Assembly: GCA_964469165.1 (NCBI GenBank)
Contig: CAYXXZ010000005.1
Span: forward strand, 1-64,000
DNA length: 64,000 bases
From: CAYXXZ01 sp964469165
Lineage (GTDB): Bacteria; Pseudomonadota; Gammaproteobacteria; Pseudomonadales; Porticoccaceae
Reading direction: 5' to 3'
Shown: one piece after another, positions 32,977 through 42,705 of the stretch
How the letters are laid out: each line of letters starts with the position of its first letter
Numbering within the stretch: position 1 is the stretch's first letter
The notes under the pieces: model-generated
What the model saw: only the letters and a program-made list of their open reading frames with translations
What the model was told of the DNA's origin: nothing
The model's database searches: none
Translations under genes and position numbers: made by a program

Positions 32977-34137
32977 TCATTGCAATTCCCGAAAAAAGGC
33001 GCGCAGATCGCCAATCAATGCCTCCGCTTCCTCGAAGGCCGCGAAGTGGCCGCCACTGGGAAATTCCGTCCAGCGCTGCAGGTTGTAATATTCCTGCGCC
33101 CAGCGCTTGGGCTGGATCACGCATTCGTTCCTGAATACGGCGATGCCTGTAGGTGCCTGTACCACAGGAGTCTTGTCGTGGGACGGCGTCCAGGGATTGT
33201 GTCGCGCTTCGTAATAATAGCGCGCGGAGGTGCCGTAACTTTGCGTCAGCCAGTAGATCATGACCGTGGTGATCAGGTCGTCCTTGCTGAAACGGGATTC
33301 GACATCGCCATTGCAGTCACTCCAGGTGCGGCGCTTTTCCAGAATCCACGAACAAAGCCCCACCGGCGAGTCGTTCAGAGCAAAGGCGGGTGTTTGCGGC
33401 TTGCTGCATTGCAACATCATGTAGCCGGATTCATTGGCGAAGAACATGGCATTCTTCTTCGCCTGCGCCTTGTCCTCCGGCCCGTAATATTCCCTGGATA
33501 CCATGCCACCGCTGAACATATCCAGAGGCACCATGATGGTGAAGTGAGTGCCGATCAACCTGTCGGCATGCTTGTGACCCAGTTGTGCAGTGATGAAGGC
33601 GCCCCAGTCTTCGCCATGGGCGGCGAAGCGCGGGTAGCCGAGCCCTTCCATCAACTTCACCCAAAGATCCGCTGTCTGCCAGAAATTCATGCCCGGCTTG
33701 CGCAGCGGCGTCGAAAAACCGTAGCCCGGCAGCGAAGGGATCACCACATCGAATGCGTCGGCGGGGTCACCGCCGTGTGCGGCCGGGTCGGTCAGCGGCC
33801 CGATGATGTTCTGGAAATCCCAGAAGGTCCAGGGCCAGCCGTGGGTGATGATGATCGGCGTCGGATTCGGGCCCTTGCCCTTGACGTGGATGAAATGAAT
33901 GGGCACATCGTCGATCACGGTTTTGAACTGGGGCCAGGCGTTGATGGCTGCCTCGTGCTTGCGCCAATCGTAGTGATCGCGCCAGTAGCTCACCAGCTCT
34001 TTCAGATAGGCGCCGTTGGTGCCATAGCGCCAGTCATCGTTGGCGTAGTCGTCCGCCCAGCGCACACGTTCGAGGCGCTGGCGCAGATCATCCAGTTCAG
34101 CGTCGGGGATGGCGATGGTGAATTTTTCAATATTCAT
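32977..34137 (-). CDS. Epoxide hydrolase (EHN-domain alpha/beta hydrolase)
   Basis: A 386-residue protein with the epoxide-hydrolase N-terminal domain (IPDAELDDLRQRLERVRWADD, WRYGTNGAYLKELVSYWRDHYDW). The alpha/beta-hydrolase core follows, with the oxyanion motif IITHGWPWTFWDF, substrate turn SLPGYGFSTP, nucleophile AAHGEDWGAFI (Asp in EDWG) and catalytic histidine FPSGGHFAAFEE. It would convert an epoxide to a trans-diol and is soluble. AAGGAAAA precedes the ATG. It sits next to an FAD monooxygenase gene and near a P450 gene, both possible sources of the epoxide. Confidence 0.9.
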   Translation of the reverse strand: MNIEKFTIAIPDAELDDLRQRLERVRWADDYANDDWRYGTNGAYLKELVSYWRDHYDWRKHEAAINAWPQFKTVIDDVPIHFIHVKGKGPNPTPIIITHGWPWTFWDFQNIIGPLTDPAAHGGDPADAFDVVIPSLPGYGFSTPLRKPGMNFWQTADLWVKLMEGLGYPRFAAHGEDWGAFITAQLGHKHADRLIGTHFTIMVPLDMFSGGMVSREYYGPEDKAQAKKNAMFFANESGYMMLQCSKPQTPAFALNDSPVGLCSWILEKRRTWSDCNGDVESRFSKDDLITTVMIYWLTQSYGTSARYYYEARHNPWTPSHDKTPVVQAPTGIAVFRNECVIQPKRWAQEYYNLQRWTEFPSGGHFAAFEEAEALIGDLRAFFRELQ

Positions 34138-34406
34138 GGATTTTCCTTCTTTGTTGCCCAGAGCGTAGGTTGGGCTGAGGAACGAAGCCCAACAGTTTCA
34201 GCGCCGGAGCACCTCACAGATGTTGGGCTTCGTTCCTCAGCCCAACCTACACGGATCGCAGAGTCCCCGTTTTCCGGCACCGGCATGCCGCGCAGTTCGG
34301 GCACCTGGGTTTTATAATCCTCGGCGACAAAATCCGGCAATTGTTCCAGGCGCCCATTGCTGAGCACCTGCTGAAAGAACGCTTTCGCTCGCTGGCTGTA
34401 GTCCAT
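34134..34406 (-). pseudogene. SnoaL-like gene truncated by an 86-bp inverted-repeat element
   Basis: The first ~50 residues (MDYSQRAKAFFQQVLSNGRL, then EQLPDFVAEDYKTQVPE) resemble the start of SnoaL/NTF2-like polyketide-cyclase-fold proteins, normally 120-150 residues. At codon ~52 the reading frame enters the inverted-repeat element at 34165-34250 and runs through it to a stop that overlaps the epoxide hydrolase start. No distal SnoaL sequence remains after the element. The gene is therefore probably broken, though a 90-residue hybrid product could still be translated and couple to the epoxide hydrolase gene. Confidence 0.6.
34165..34250. repeat. 86-bp MITE-like element, copy 1
   Basis: Perfect 30-bp inverted arms, 34165-34194 and 34221-34250, begin GTAGGTTGGGCTGAGGAACG and end TCCTCAGCCCAACCTAC. 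A 26-base loop separates them. The identical arms occur at 53145-53230 with the same loop length and the loop in inverted orientation relative to this copy. It interrupts a SnoaL-like gene. Confidence 0.88.
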
Positions 34407-34433
34407 CTCGGATCCATTCTTTTTTTGTTACGC

Positions 34434-36056
34434 TCAGCGGCCCGTCACCGTACGGACCATATCAAGGGGATTCTCCGGCGCGGCATTACCCCGCCAGGCG
34501 ACGTGCAGGTCGGGGCGAACCAGAATCAGGTCGCGCCCGTACAGTTTGCGGATCGCGCTGTCGGCAATTTCAAGCACCTTCAGCGGCACGGCGCTGTCGG
34601 CGAAGGCTTTTTCCAGCGCGGCGCTGTCGACAGTGCCCAGTTTCAGGAGCGCAAATCCTGGACCTATGGCATCGTACACCGCCGTATCTTTATCGAGCCA
34701 CGCATGCGGCAGATGGCAGCCGGGATAGGTGGAGGGCACGAAGGTATAGGCATCATCCGGCGGCGGTTCTTCCGCCTCGCCACAAATGACGGGAGACTGA
34801 TAGCGGTAACCCAGGTCGCTGCCGTGCATCTCATAGATACGGCGAATCAGCGGATTGGCAACCTCCAGAAAAACTTCACGCTCTGCCCTGCCTCGACTGG
34901 TATCCTCCAACACGCAGGGCGTAAAGGCCTCGCGCCATTTGATCGACCCTTCCACCGCGTGGGCAACCTTCTTCAGGGTGCGCCGGGCGGTGGCGTTGCG
35001 CTCAGCCGAATAGCTCTCAAGCAGTTTCTCGCCACCCCAGCCCTTCAGGGCAGCCTCCAGCTTCCACCCCAGATTGATGGCGTCGCCGATTCCTGTGTTC
35101 ATACCGAGCCCACCGGCGGGAATGAACAAATGATTGGCGTCTCCGGCGAGAAATACCCGGCCCAGGGAGTGTTGCTTCGCCACCAGCATGTGCTGTGTCC
35201 AGGGCCCCGAATGGATAACTTCGGGATTGATATCGAGCCCCAGCACATTCCGGATCACTTCGGCGATATCGCCGTCCGGCGGCACCGTGGTATGCAGTGC
35301 GAAATGTTTCTGGTCGTCCTGCACGGCCATGGTACCCGCGGCGCCGCCGCTGGCGCCGATGGGCGCGAAGCAATAGTGACGAGCCTGCGGGACCACGCTT
35401 TTTTCGAGCAGATCGTCACAGCGGAAAAAGATGTTGGTGACCACGCCAAGGCCGGCCTGGCCTTCCATTTCCACCTCGATCGCTTTCCTGACCCGGCTCG
35501 AACCGCCATCGGCGCCTACCAGGTAGCGGCAGCGAATATGCCGCTCGGCATCGCGATGATGATCGCGCACCTGCACGCTCACGCCATCCTCATCCTGACT
35601 CAGGGACAAAAATTCCGTACCGCGACACAGGGTCACCGATGGCAGATCCCGCAGGCGCTGTTCGAGAATCGGTTCGAGGGTGTACTGGGAAATCAACTGA
35701 TAGGGCTCGCGCGGCAGCGTGCCGTTCGTGCACTGCGCAATGGCGGCGCGGGTTTCATTCACTGAAGGGTACGGCAGGCGCAGCAGTGGCGGCTTGCCGA
35801 GGTGCTCGACGATATACACATCCATGGGCTTGTCGGGCTTCAATCCCGACCCGCGAATCTGCTCATGCACGCCAAGGCGGCGATAGATCTCCATGGTGCG
35901 TGGATTGGTGCGCTCCATTTTCGGCAGTCGCAAAGGCGCGTCGTTCAGTTCCACAATGGTTGTTGCGATACCACGCATGCCCAGATCGATGGCCAGACTC
36001 AGGCCCACGGGGCCCGCGCCGATCACGACAACGTCGCTTGTTTCTGTTTGCCGCAT
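34434..36056 (-). CDS. FAD-dependent aromatic-ring-type monooxygenase (PheA/TfdB family)
   Basis: About 540 residues from ATG 36056, preceded by a GTGAGGAAA site that overlaps an upstream GTG. The FAD Rossmann motif VVVIGAGPVGLSLAIDLGMRG opens the protein. The middle shows VGADGGSSRVRKAI (the DG motif) and the ribose-binding VFLAGDANHLFIPAGGLGMNTGIGDAINLGWKL. A C-terminal thioredoxin-like domain follows, as in phenol-type hydroxylases. It uses NAD(P)H and O2 to hydroxylate or epoxidise an aromatic or cyclic substrate. It is upstream of the epoxide hydrolase gene on the same strand, with the broken SnoaL-like gene between. Confidence 0.9.
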   Translation of the reverse strand: MRQTETSDVVVIGAGPVGLSLAIDLGMRGIATTIVELNDAPLRLPKMERTNPRTMEIYRRLGVHEQIRGSGLKPDKPMDVYIVEHLGKPPLLRLPYPSVNETRAAIAQCTNGTLPREPYQLISQYTLEPILEQRLRDLPSVTLCRGTEFLSLSQDEDGVSVQVRDHHRDAERHIRCRYLVGADGGSSRVRKAIEVEMEGQAGLGVVTNIFFRCDDLLEKSVVPQARHYCFAPIGASGGAAGTMAVQDDQKHFALHTTVPPDGDIAEVIRNVLGLDINPEVIHSGPWTQHMLVAKQHSLGRVFLAGDANHLFIPAGGLGMNTGIGDAINLGWKLEAALKGWGGEKLLESYSAERNATARRTLKKVAHAVEGSIKWREAFTPCVLEDTSRGRAEREVFLEVANPLIRRIYEMHGSDLGYRYQSPVICGEAEEPPPDDAYTFVPSTYPGCHLPHAWLDKDTAVYDAIGPGFALLKLGTVDSAALEKAFADSAVPLKVLEIADSAIRKLYGRDLILVRPDLHVAWRGNAAPENPLDMVRTVTGR

Positions 36057-36150
36057 AGATTTCCTCACTGATGTTTTTTGTTATGGGCGCCATAAGGCCT
36101 GTTGACGTTTTATGCCGTAATGCCGATCAGACAACCTCCCCTCTCCCTAA

Positions 36151-36173
36151 CCCTCTCCCCAGAGGGGAGAGGG
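36151..36173. repeat. GC-rich hairpin
   Basis: CCCTCTCCCC and GGGGAGAGGG form a 10-bp stem with a 3-base loop, between the quinone reductase stop and the FAD monooxygenase start. No T-run follows, so it is more likely a dispersed hairpin of the CCCTCTCCC type than a terminator. A related hairpin lies at 37423-37448. Confidence 0.6.
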
Positions 36174-36187
36174 GACTGGATCGCGGA

Positions 36188-37126
36188 TCAACCGCAGGTC
36201 AGAACGATCTTGCCGCGGGTGTGTCCCTGGGCGCTCAGGTCGTGGGCCTTGCCGGTCTCTGCCAGTGAGAAGGTGGCGGCGACTTCGGTCTTCACCTTGC
36301 CGGCATCGATGAGTTCAGCGATCTCGCGCAACTGCTGACCATTGGGGCGAACCTGTACCGCCACCATCTCGACATTCTTGGCAGCAGCCTTTTCAGCCAG
36401 GTGCTCGGTACCGCCGGGAGAGATCTGCACGTGCGCACCGCCTGTCTTGAGGGCGTCGATACAATGGCCCGCAGCGTCGCCGCCAATCATGTCCAGCGCC
36501 AGATCCACATCGGTCGGATAGCGCTCAGCGGAATCGGTGCGATAGTCGACCACATCATCCGCACCCAGCTCGCGCACGAAGGCCGCATTTTTTTCCGACG
36601 CGGTCGCCACCACGTTTGCGCCCTTGGCCTTGGCGAGCTGCACGCCGAACATGCCCACACCGCCCGCCGCGCCATAGATCAGCGCGGTTTGTCCGGCCTG
36701 CAGGTTGCCTTTGTCGAACAGGCCCTGCCATGCGGTCAGCGCGGCCAGGGGCACCGAGGCGGCCTGCACGAAGTCCATCGACTTGGGCTTGGCTGCAACG
36801 ACCTCGGCGCTGACGGCAACGTACTCGGCATACGCGCCCCACAGGCCCACCATGGCGAACACCTCGTCGCCAGCCTTGAACGCGGTGACACCTTCGCCGA
36901 CGGCTTCAACGGTACCCGCAACATCCGCGCCCAGGGCGATGGGCAGGGGCAGACCAAAGCGCTTGCCCACACCGGAGCGCAGCTTCCAGTCCACCGGGTT
37001 GACACCGATTGCCGCGACGCGGATCAGTACTTCGCCAGCCTGGGGCGCGGGGCGGGCAACATCTTCATATTTCAGTACGCTGGCATCGCCATAGTCGTGG
37101 ATGCGCATCGATTTCATAGTAGTCAT
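36188..37126 (-). CDS. NADPH:quinone reductase-like MDR oxidoreductase
   Basis: A 312-residue zinc-free medium-chain reductase: MRIHDYGDASVLKYEDVARP, IGVNPVDWKLRSGVGKRF with ALGADVAGTVEAVGEGV, nucleotide-binding IYGAAGGVGMFGVQLAKAKGANVVATASE, and the C-terminal SAQGHTRGKIVLTCG. It is NADPH-dependent by family and would reduce a quinone or enone. AGAGGAAAA precedes ATG 37126. It lies upstream of the FAD monooxygenase gene in the same direction and may supply or process reduced intermediates. Confidence 0.9.
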   Translation of the reverse strand: MTTMKSMRIHDYGDASVLKYEDVARPAPQAGEVLIRVAAIGVNPVDWKLRSGVGKRFGLPLPIALGADVAGTVEAVGEGVTAFKAGDEVFAMVGLWGAYAEYVAVSAEVVAAKPKSMDFVQAASVPLAALTAWQGLFDKGNLQAGQTALIYGAAGGVGMFGVQLAKAKGANVVATASEKNAAFVRELGADDVVDYRTDSAERYPTDVDLALDMIGGDAAGHCIDALKTGGAHVQISPGGTEHLAEKAAAKNVEMVAVQVRPNGQQLREIAELIDAGKVKTEVAATFSLAETGKAHDLSAQGHTRGKIVLTCG

Positions 37127-37471
37127 GGATTTTTCCTCTTTTTCATCTATCAGGATTGATCGTTATGGAAGCCCGCAAGCCGTGCGGCCGGCAAGCAGTC
37201 TGTGGTGTCAAATGGGGATGATATGGATTCGGTACCGCGGGGCCCACCCGGCCCGGACACCGCCCGGTGGCAAATCATCCAACCACCCAGGCTGGGCCCA
37301 ATGGTAACACCATAGACGCGGGAGACTAAATAGGGCTGCGGGGGCACAGCAGGGCAAGCGGGTAATGCCTGTCAGTTAAACCTCGACCGCATGCGATCAG
37401 TCCCCTCGGCCCTCTCCCCCTGCCCCTCTCCCGCATGCGGGAGAGGGGGAGTCAAACTTATCTGATCGGCA
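37127..37471. other. Intergenic region quinone reductase / P450
   Basis: About 345 bases. The only clear structure is the perfect 26-bp palindrome at 37423-37448 close to the P450 stop codon. I see no ORF and no promoter of good quality. Confidence 0.45.
37423..37448 (-). terminator. Perfect 26-bp palindrome after the P450 gene
   Basis: CCCCTCTCCCGCA and TGCGGGAGAGGGG abut with no spacer. It is 24 bases beyond the P450 stop codon, so a terminator-like or mRNA-end function is possible. The T-run is poor, and related CCCTCTCCC hairpins elsewhere suggest a dispersed repeat. Confidence 0.45.
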
Positions 37472-38722
37472 TCAGGACGCTCTGGGATGGAATCTCACAT
37501 TCATACGATACATGCCACGAAATACCGTGGTGGGCATGAACTGGAGAGGGCTGTCCAGCACCTCCAGCCTTTCGAAACGCTGCACCATGGAGGAGAAGAA
37601 TTCCACCAGTTGCATTTTGGCCAAAAGGTGGCCGATGCAGTGGTGAATTCCAGGGGCGAACACCTGGGATTCGGCGGTATCGCGCTGGAAGTCCAGCTTT
37701 TCGGGATTCTGGAAGGCGCGCGGATCGCGGTTGGCACCAGCGATGGAGAGAAACACCAGCTGCCCTTTCTTCAATTGCTTGCCGTGCCATTCGAAATCCT
37801 CGCCGACGAGGCGGGTCTGGCCCGTGGACATGGCGATATAGCGCATCAGCTCGTTGACGCAATCCGCCGCCTTGTCCGGATTTTCGTAGAGGTATTGCCA
37901 GGCTTCCGGGTGGCGCGCAAGCGCCTCGGTTCCCAGCGTCATGGTGTTGCTCGTGGTGTCGTGGCCGGCGACGATGAGAATATGCATCGCGCCAAACAGT
38001 TCATCCATCGACAGCTTGTCGCCGCCTTCCTGGGCCTGCATCAGTGTCGTCAAGAGATCCTCGCTGGGATTGTTTTTGCGCTTCTCGAGTTCCCTGAGAA
38101 CCACCTCGTTCATGGACGCCATCGCCCTGTCTGCCTTGATGAGCGATTCCACTGGCGGCATCGCGACCGTGGTGCCTTCCACCGTGTCGTTGGCCCAGTT
38201 GCGCAGGTCGGGAAAATATTCTTCGGGCAAGCCCAACACCTTGAAGATCACATAGCCCGGCAAGGGCCGTGCGATCTGTTCGTTGAACTCTATTTCCGGT
38301 GTGGCAATGGCCCTGTCGAGCAGGAAATTGACTCGCTCGCGTGCATAGGGACGAAACTGCTCGACAATTTTCTTGGTGAAGGCCTGCATCATCAATTTGC
38401 GCAGCCGTGCGTGGGACGGGCCGTCGAGGTTGACGATCCAGTCGTTCACAAACTTGCTGAGCACGGGAACCTTGGCGGCGCGCTCTTCCAGCGGAATACT
38501 GCGCAGGAAGAATTCGCTGCGCTGGCCGTTGAGGAGCGGCTTTCGACACTGAAAGCCATCCTGGACATCCTCGAAGCGGCTGACCACCCAGCACTGGGAT
38601 TTCTCGCTCCAGAACACCGGGTCCGCCTCGCGGATGCTGTTGAAATCATCGATGATGCCAAGCCCCCGGCTTCTGGCACCATCCATCAGATCGATGTCCA
38701 GCGCCTGCGCTGCAACGTTCAT
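37472..38722 (-). CDS. Cytochrome P450
   Basis: A 416-residue soluble bacterial P450. The I-helix oxygen-activation motif is IVAGHDTTSNTMTLG, the ExxR motif is CVNELMRYIAMSTGQTRL, and the heme-binding loop is VFAPGIHHCIGHLLAKMQLVEFF with the thiolate cysteine in HHCIG. It needs a ferredoxin or other redox partner, not seen in the window. Membership among CYP families acting on steroids, terpenes or alkyl chains is plausible but not fixed by sequence. It is single on the minus strand, divergent from an acyl-CoA dehydrogenase gene. Confidence 0.94.
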   Translation of the reverse strand: MNVAAQALDIDLMDGARSRGLGIIDDFNSIREADPVFWSEKSQCWVVSRFEDVQDGFQCRKPLLNGQRSEFFLRSIPLEERAAKVPVLSKFVNDWIVNLDGPSHARLRKLMMQAFTKKIVEQFRPYARERVNFLLDRAIATPEIEFNEQIARPLPGYVIFKVLGLPEEYFPDLRNWANDTVEGTTVAMPPVESLIKADRAMASMNEVVLRELEKRKNNPSEDLLTTLMQAQEGGDKLSMDELFGAMHILIVAGHDTTSNTMTLGTEALARHPEAWQYLYENPDKAADCVNELMRYIAMSTGQTRLVGEDFEWHGKQLKKGQLVFLSIAGANRDPRAFQNPEKLDFQRDTAESQVFAPGIHHCIGHLLAKMQLVEFFSSMVQRFERLEVLDSPLQFMPTTVFRGMYRMNVRFHPRAS

Positions 38723-39106
38723 TTCCTACCTCCACTGACTGTGTTTTATTGATGAGCCGGCAAGTTGATGCCGGTCTGAATATACCCTGTGAGCACTGGC
38801 TTTGACCCCGACGACGCTACGTTCGTTCAGGGCTCCTGCATCCGTATTGCTTCTCTTTCGCCAACGCAGCCTCGGACCCTCAAGCCAAAAAAGCATACTA
38901 CCGATTATGCCCAGGAGACAGCACCGCACCTTGATCTGGCGCAAATCCATCTCCCGTTATTAACAGGGTGCTTAGAATTTGGCAGCATAGCGCCTCAGCC
39001 CTTTACCTGCGAGTGGTCCCGGGATAGTATCCTGTGCAACCATAACTTCGCTGCAGGCTTACCCGCCCCGGCAGCTCGCAGTCCGCATCATCAGGAGTAC
39101 TACCGG
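38723..39106. other. Divergent promoter region P450 / acyl-CoA dehydrogenase
   Basis: About 380 bases between divergent genes. It is open in the plus frame, but the extension shows no acyl-CoA dehydrogenase features, so I treat it as non-coding. No palindromic operator or clear promoter box stood out. Confidence 0.45.
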
Positions 39107-40249
<1,143 letters not shown>

Positions 40250-40251
40250 GA

Positions 40252-40335
40252 AGCTATAAGCCGTAGGCTTTAAGCAAAAGCCCTGGTAAAACGCAGATTC
40301 ATCAAGGTTCGTGCTTAAAACTTATGGCTTAAATC
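40252..40335. repeat. Dispersed AGCT-TAAGCC palindromic repeat, copy E
   Basis: The left arm AAGCTATAAGCCGTAGGCTTTAAGC and right arm GTGCTTAAAACTTATGGCTTAAA are inverted; the centre is less structured than in copy D. It lies between the acyl-CoA dehydrogenase and crotonase genes and starts three bases after the stop codon. Confidence 0.65.
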
Positions 40336-40359
40336 ATTTTCCAGAGGAGCAATTCAACA

Positions 40360-41160
40360 ATGTCAGAACAACCCATCATTCTTCAGACCGAGGGGCCGGT
40401 GGCTTCCATCACCTTCAACCGTCCCGACAAAGCCAATGCCATGCTGGTGGCCTGGCCCGACCAGATGACCGCGTTTTTCCACCAGGTGGAAGCCGATCCC
40501 AACGTGCGCTGCATCCACATCAGCGGCCGCGGCAAAAACTTCATGGCCGGTGGCGACCTGGAGCAGTTCGGCGACATCACCAAGATGAGCGCGGCGGAAA
40601 AATCCTTCGCCTTCGAGCGCGACGTCTACACCTGGAACAAACTGATCACCGCCATGCGCCGCTGCCCCAAACCCATCGTGGTCAGCATTCAGGGCGCGGT
40701 TGCCGGCGCCGCCGTCGGCCTGGTCGCCGCCAGTGACCTGATCGTGGCCACCAAGTCCTCTTTCCTGTTCCTGGCCCACATCTTCTCCGGCATGAGCAAC
40801 GACGGCATGGCCACCTACTTCCTGCCACGCCAGATCGGCGTTCACAAAACCCTGCAACTGGCTCTGCTCGGCGACAGGCTCGGCGCGGAGCAGGCCCAGC
40901 AGATGGGACTGGTGAACTTCGTGGTGGAAGACGACGCCCTCGAAGCCGAAACCCAGAAGATTCTCGACCGCCTGGCGAAAGGCCCCACCGCCGCCTACGG
41001 CCTGATCAAGAACCTGGTGCGCTCTTCCCTCGAAAACAGCATGGAAGAACAGGGCCGCCTGGAGGCGGAATCCATTGGCAAATGCGTACAAACCCACGAC
41101 TGGCAGGAAGGCGTGACCGCCTTCGTGGAAAAGCGTAAACCCGCCTTTACCGGCAACTGA
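40360..41160 (+). CDS. Enoyl-CoA hydratase/isomerase family protein
   Basis: A 266-residue crotonase: the oxyanion loops GRGKNFMAGGDLEQF and IQGAVAGAAVGLVAASDLIVA are intact. The region that holds the first catalytic glutamate in classical hydratases reads FSGMSNDGMATYFLPRQIG, so both usual glutamates appear replaced. It is strikingly similar in order and wording to the protein at 43563 (HGGSNDGLTTYFLPRHIG, then QMALLGDRMSAAEA), so the two are recent paralogues. AGAGGAGC precedes the ATG. The exact reaction is unknown. Confidence 0.88.
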   Translation: MSEQPIILQTEGPVASITFNRPDKANAMLVAWPDQMTAFFHQVEADPNVRCIHISGRGKNFMAGGDLEQFGDITKMSAAEKSFAFERDVYTWNKLITAMRRCPKPIVVSIQGAVAGAAVGLVAASDLIVATKSSFLFLAHIFSGMSNDGMATYFLPRQIGVHKTLQLALLGDRLGAEQAQQMGLVNFVVEDDALEAETQKILDRLAKGPTAAYGLIKNLVRSSLENSMEEQGRLEAESIGKCVQTHDWQEGVTAFVEKRKPAFTGN

Positions 41161-41173
41161 CGGAGGACCTGCC

Positions 41174-42319
41174 ATGGGACCCTTGCAAGGCTTTAAAATC
41201 ATTGAACTCGCCGGGCTCGGCCCCGGCCCCTTCTGCGCCATGTTGCTGGCGGACATGGGCGCCGACGTCATCCGCATCGACCGCCTCAGCGGCGGCGGTG
41301 TGCCGCTGCCCATCGACCCGGAGAAGGACGTCTACAACCGCAACCGCCGCTCCATCGCCATGGACCTGAAAAGCCCCGAAGCCATCGAGGCCATTCTCAA
41401 GCTCTGTGAAGGCGCGGACGCCCTCATCGAAGGCTTCCGCCCCGGCGTCATGGAACGCCTGGGCCTCGGTCCCGATGTGTGCCTGGCGCGCAATCCCAAG
41501 CTCGTCTACGGCCGCATGACCGGCTGGGGCCAGCACGGCGCCCTGGCGCAAAGCGCCGGCCACGACATCAATTACCTGGCAATATCCGGTGCCCTCTCCA
41601 TGATCGGCCGCAAGGGGCAGCCGCCCGTGCCACCGTCGAACCTCGTCGCCGACATGGGCGGTGGCGGCCTGATGCTGGCCTACGGCATCACCTGCGCGCT
41701 GCTCGAAGCGGGCCGCTCCGGCAAGGGCCAGGTGGTCGACGCCGCCATGACGGAAGGTGCCGCTGTGCTGTCCGCCGGACATTACGGCTTGCGCGCGATG
41801 GGTATCGTCAAGGATCAGCACGGCGTCAACATGGGCGACACCGGTTCTTACTTTTACGAGGTGTACGAAACCAAGGATGGCAAATATTTTTCCGTCGGCG
41901 CCATCGAACCCCAGTTCTACAATGAGTTGGTCGAGAAGATGGGCCTGGACAAAGCGTCGCTGCCCAACCAATGGGACGTCTCCAAGTGGGATGACATGAA
42001 AAAAGTCTTTGCAGACACCTTCAAAACCAAAACCCGCGACGAATGGACAGCCATTTTCGAGGGTACCGATGCCTGCGCATCTCCCGTGCTGACTCCCGCC
42101 GAGGTGGCGGACTACAAGCACAACAAGGATCGCGGCAGCTTCGTCACCGTCAACGGCCTGCTGCAACCGGCACCCGCGCCGCGCCTCAGCCGCACTCCCG
42201 GTGAGATCGTCAGGACCCCGCCCAAACCCGGTGAGCACACCAACGAAATCCTGCGCGACTGGGGCTTTGGCGATAGTGACATCAAGACTCTCGCCGACAC
42301 TGGCGCCATCAACAGCTGA
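41174..42319 (+). CDS. CaiB/BaiF CoA-transferase (alpha-methylacyl-CoA racemase-like)
   Basis: A 381-residue family III protein: MGPLQGFKIIELAGLGPGPFCAMLLADMGADVIRIDR, NRNRRSIAMDLKSPE, EGFRPGVMERLGLGPD, RMTGWGQHGALAQSAGHDINYLAISGAL and VVDAAMTEGAA. The GHDINYLAISGAL block, with its His and Asp, is the signature of alpha-methylacyl-CoA racemases rather than transferases, so it probably epimerises the alpha-methyl centre of a branched acyl-CoA such as a steroid or isoprenoid side chain. It begins 13 bases after the crotonase gene; GGAGG precedes the ATG. Confidence 0.88.
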   Translation: MGPLQGFKIIELAGLGPGPFCAMLLADMGADVIRIDRLSGGGVPLPIDPEKDVYNRNRRSIAMDLKSPEAIEAILKLCEGADALIEGFRPGVMERLGLGPDVCLARNPKLVYGRMTGWGQHGALAQSAGHDINYLAISGALSMIGRKGQPPVPPSNLVADMGGGGLMLAYGITCALLEAGRSGKGQVVDAAMTEGAAVLSAGHYGLRAMGIVKDQHGVNMGDTGSYFYEVYETKDGKYFSVGAIEPQFYNELVEKMGLDKASLPNQWDVSKWDDMKKVFADTFKTKTRDEWTAIFEGTDACASPVLTPAEVADYKHNKDRGSFVTVNGLLQPAPAPRLSRTPGEIVRTPPKPGEHTNEILRDWGFGDSDIKTLADTGAINS

Positions 42320-42361
42320 TAAACCCGAACGACAGAAAACACACATCCTGAGGACTCAACC

Positions 42362-42694
42362 ATGAGCAACAAATCCTATCTCCTGGCTCTCGGCAACCCC
42401 ATGCCCGGTCTCGAAGACGAATTCAACGACTGGTACACCAACGTCCACATCAAGGAAGCCATTACCGTGGACGGTTTCGTTTCCGCCCAGCGTTTCGTCA
42501 CGTCCAGCGCCCAGCTCCGCGCAGACCAGCCATACAAATATCTCGCGATTTATGAAATCGAGAGCGGCCGTGAGGCTGAAGCTGTAGAAAACCTGAAAAA
42601 AGCCATTCCCACCTTCGACATGAAACCCGTGGTGGATGTCAAAAATTCCCACATGATGGTTGTCGAATCCATCAGCGACATGCTGACCAGGTAG
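42362..42694 (+). CDS. Small dimeric alpha/beta-barrel protein (EthD/DUF4286-like)
   Basis: A 110-residue protein: LLALGNPMPGLEDEFNDWYTNVHIKEAITVDGFVSAQRF, followed by YLAIYEIESGREAEAVENLKKA. The NDWYTNVHIKE motif near the N-terminus is typical of EthD-like and DUF4286-like ferredoxin-fold proteins. Its role is unknown. It sits in the catabolic run between the racemase and a crotonase; TGAGGAC precedes the ATG. Confidence 0.82.
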   Translation: MSNKSYLLALGNPMPGLEDEFNDWYTNVHIKEAITVDGFVSAQRFVTSSAQLRADQPYKYLAIYEIESGREAEAVENLKKAIPTFDMKPVVDVKNSHMMVVESISDMLTR

Positions 42695-42705
42695 GAGGTC
42701 TCCCC

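Noticed and set aside
34165..34250. Inverted repeat as a transcription terminator
   Set aside because: Arms are 30 bp with no T-run, and an identical element occurs at 53145-53230, so a dispersed mobile-type repeat is a better explanation.
32980..35765. Long plus-strand ORFs opposite the epoxide hydrolase and FAD monooxygenase genes
   Set aside because: Both lie over well-supported genes, have no domain and no ribosome-binding site.
36151..36173. Strong intrinsic terminator after the quinone reductase gene
   Set aside because: The stem is good, but no T-run follows on either strand and a similar hairpin is found at 37423-37448; called a repeat instead.
37487..38752. 421-codon plus-strand ORF opposite the P450 gene
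   Set aside because: Antisense shadow; the minus strand encodes all P450 signature motifs.
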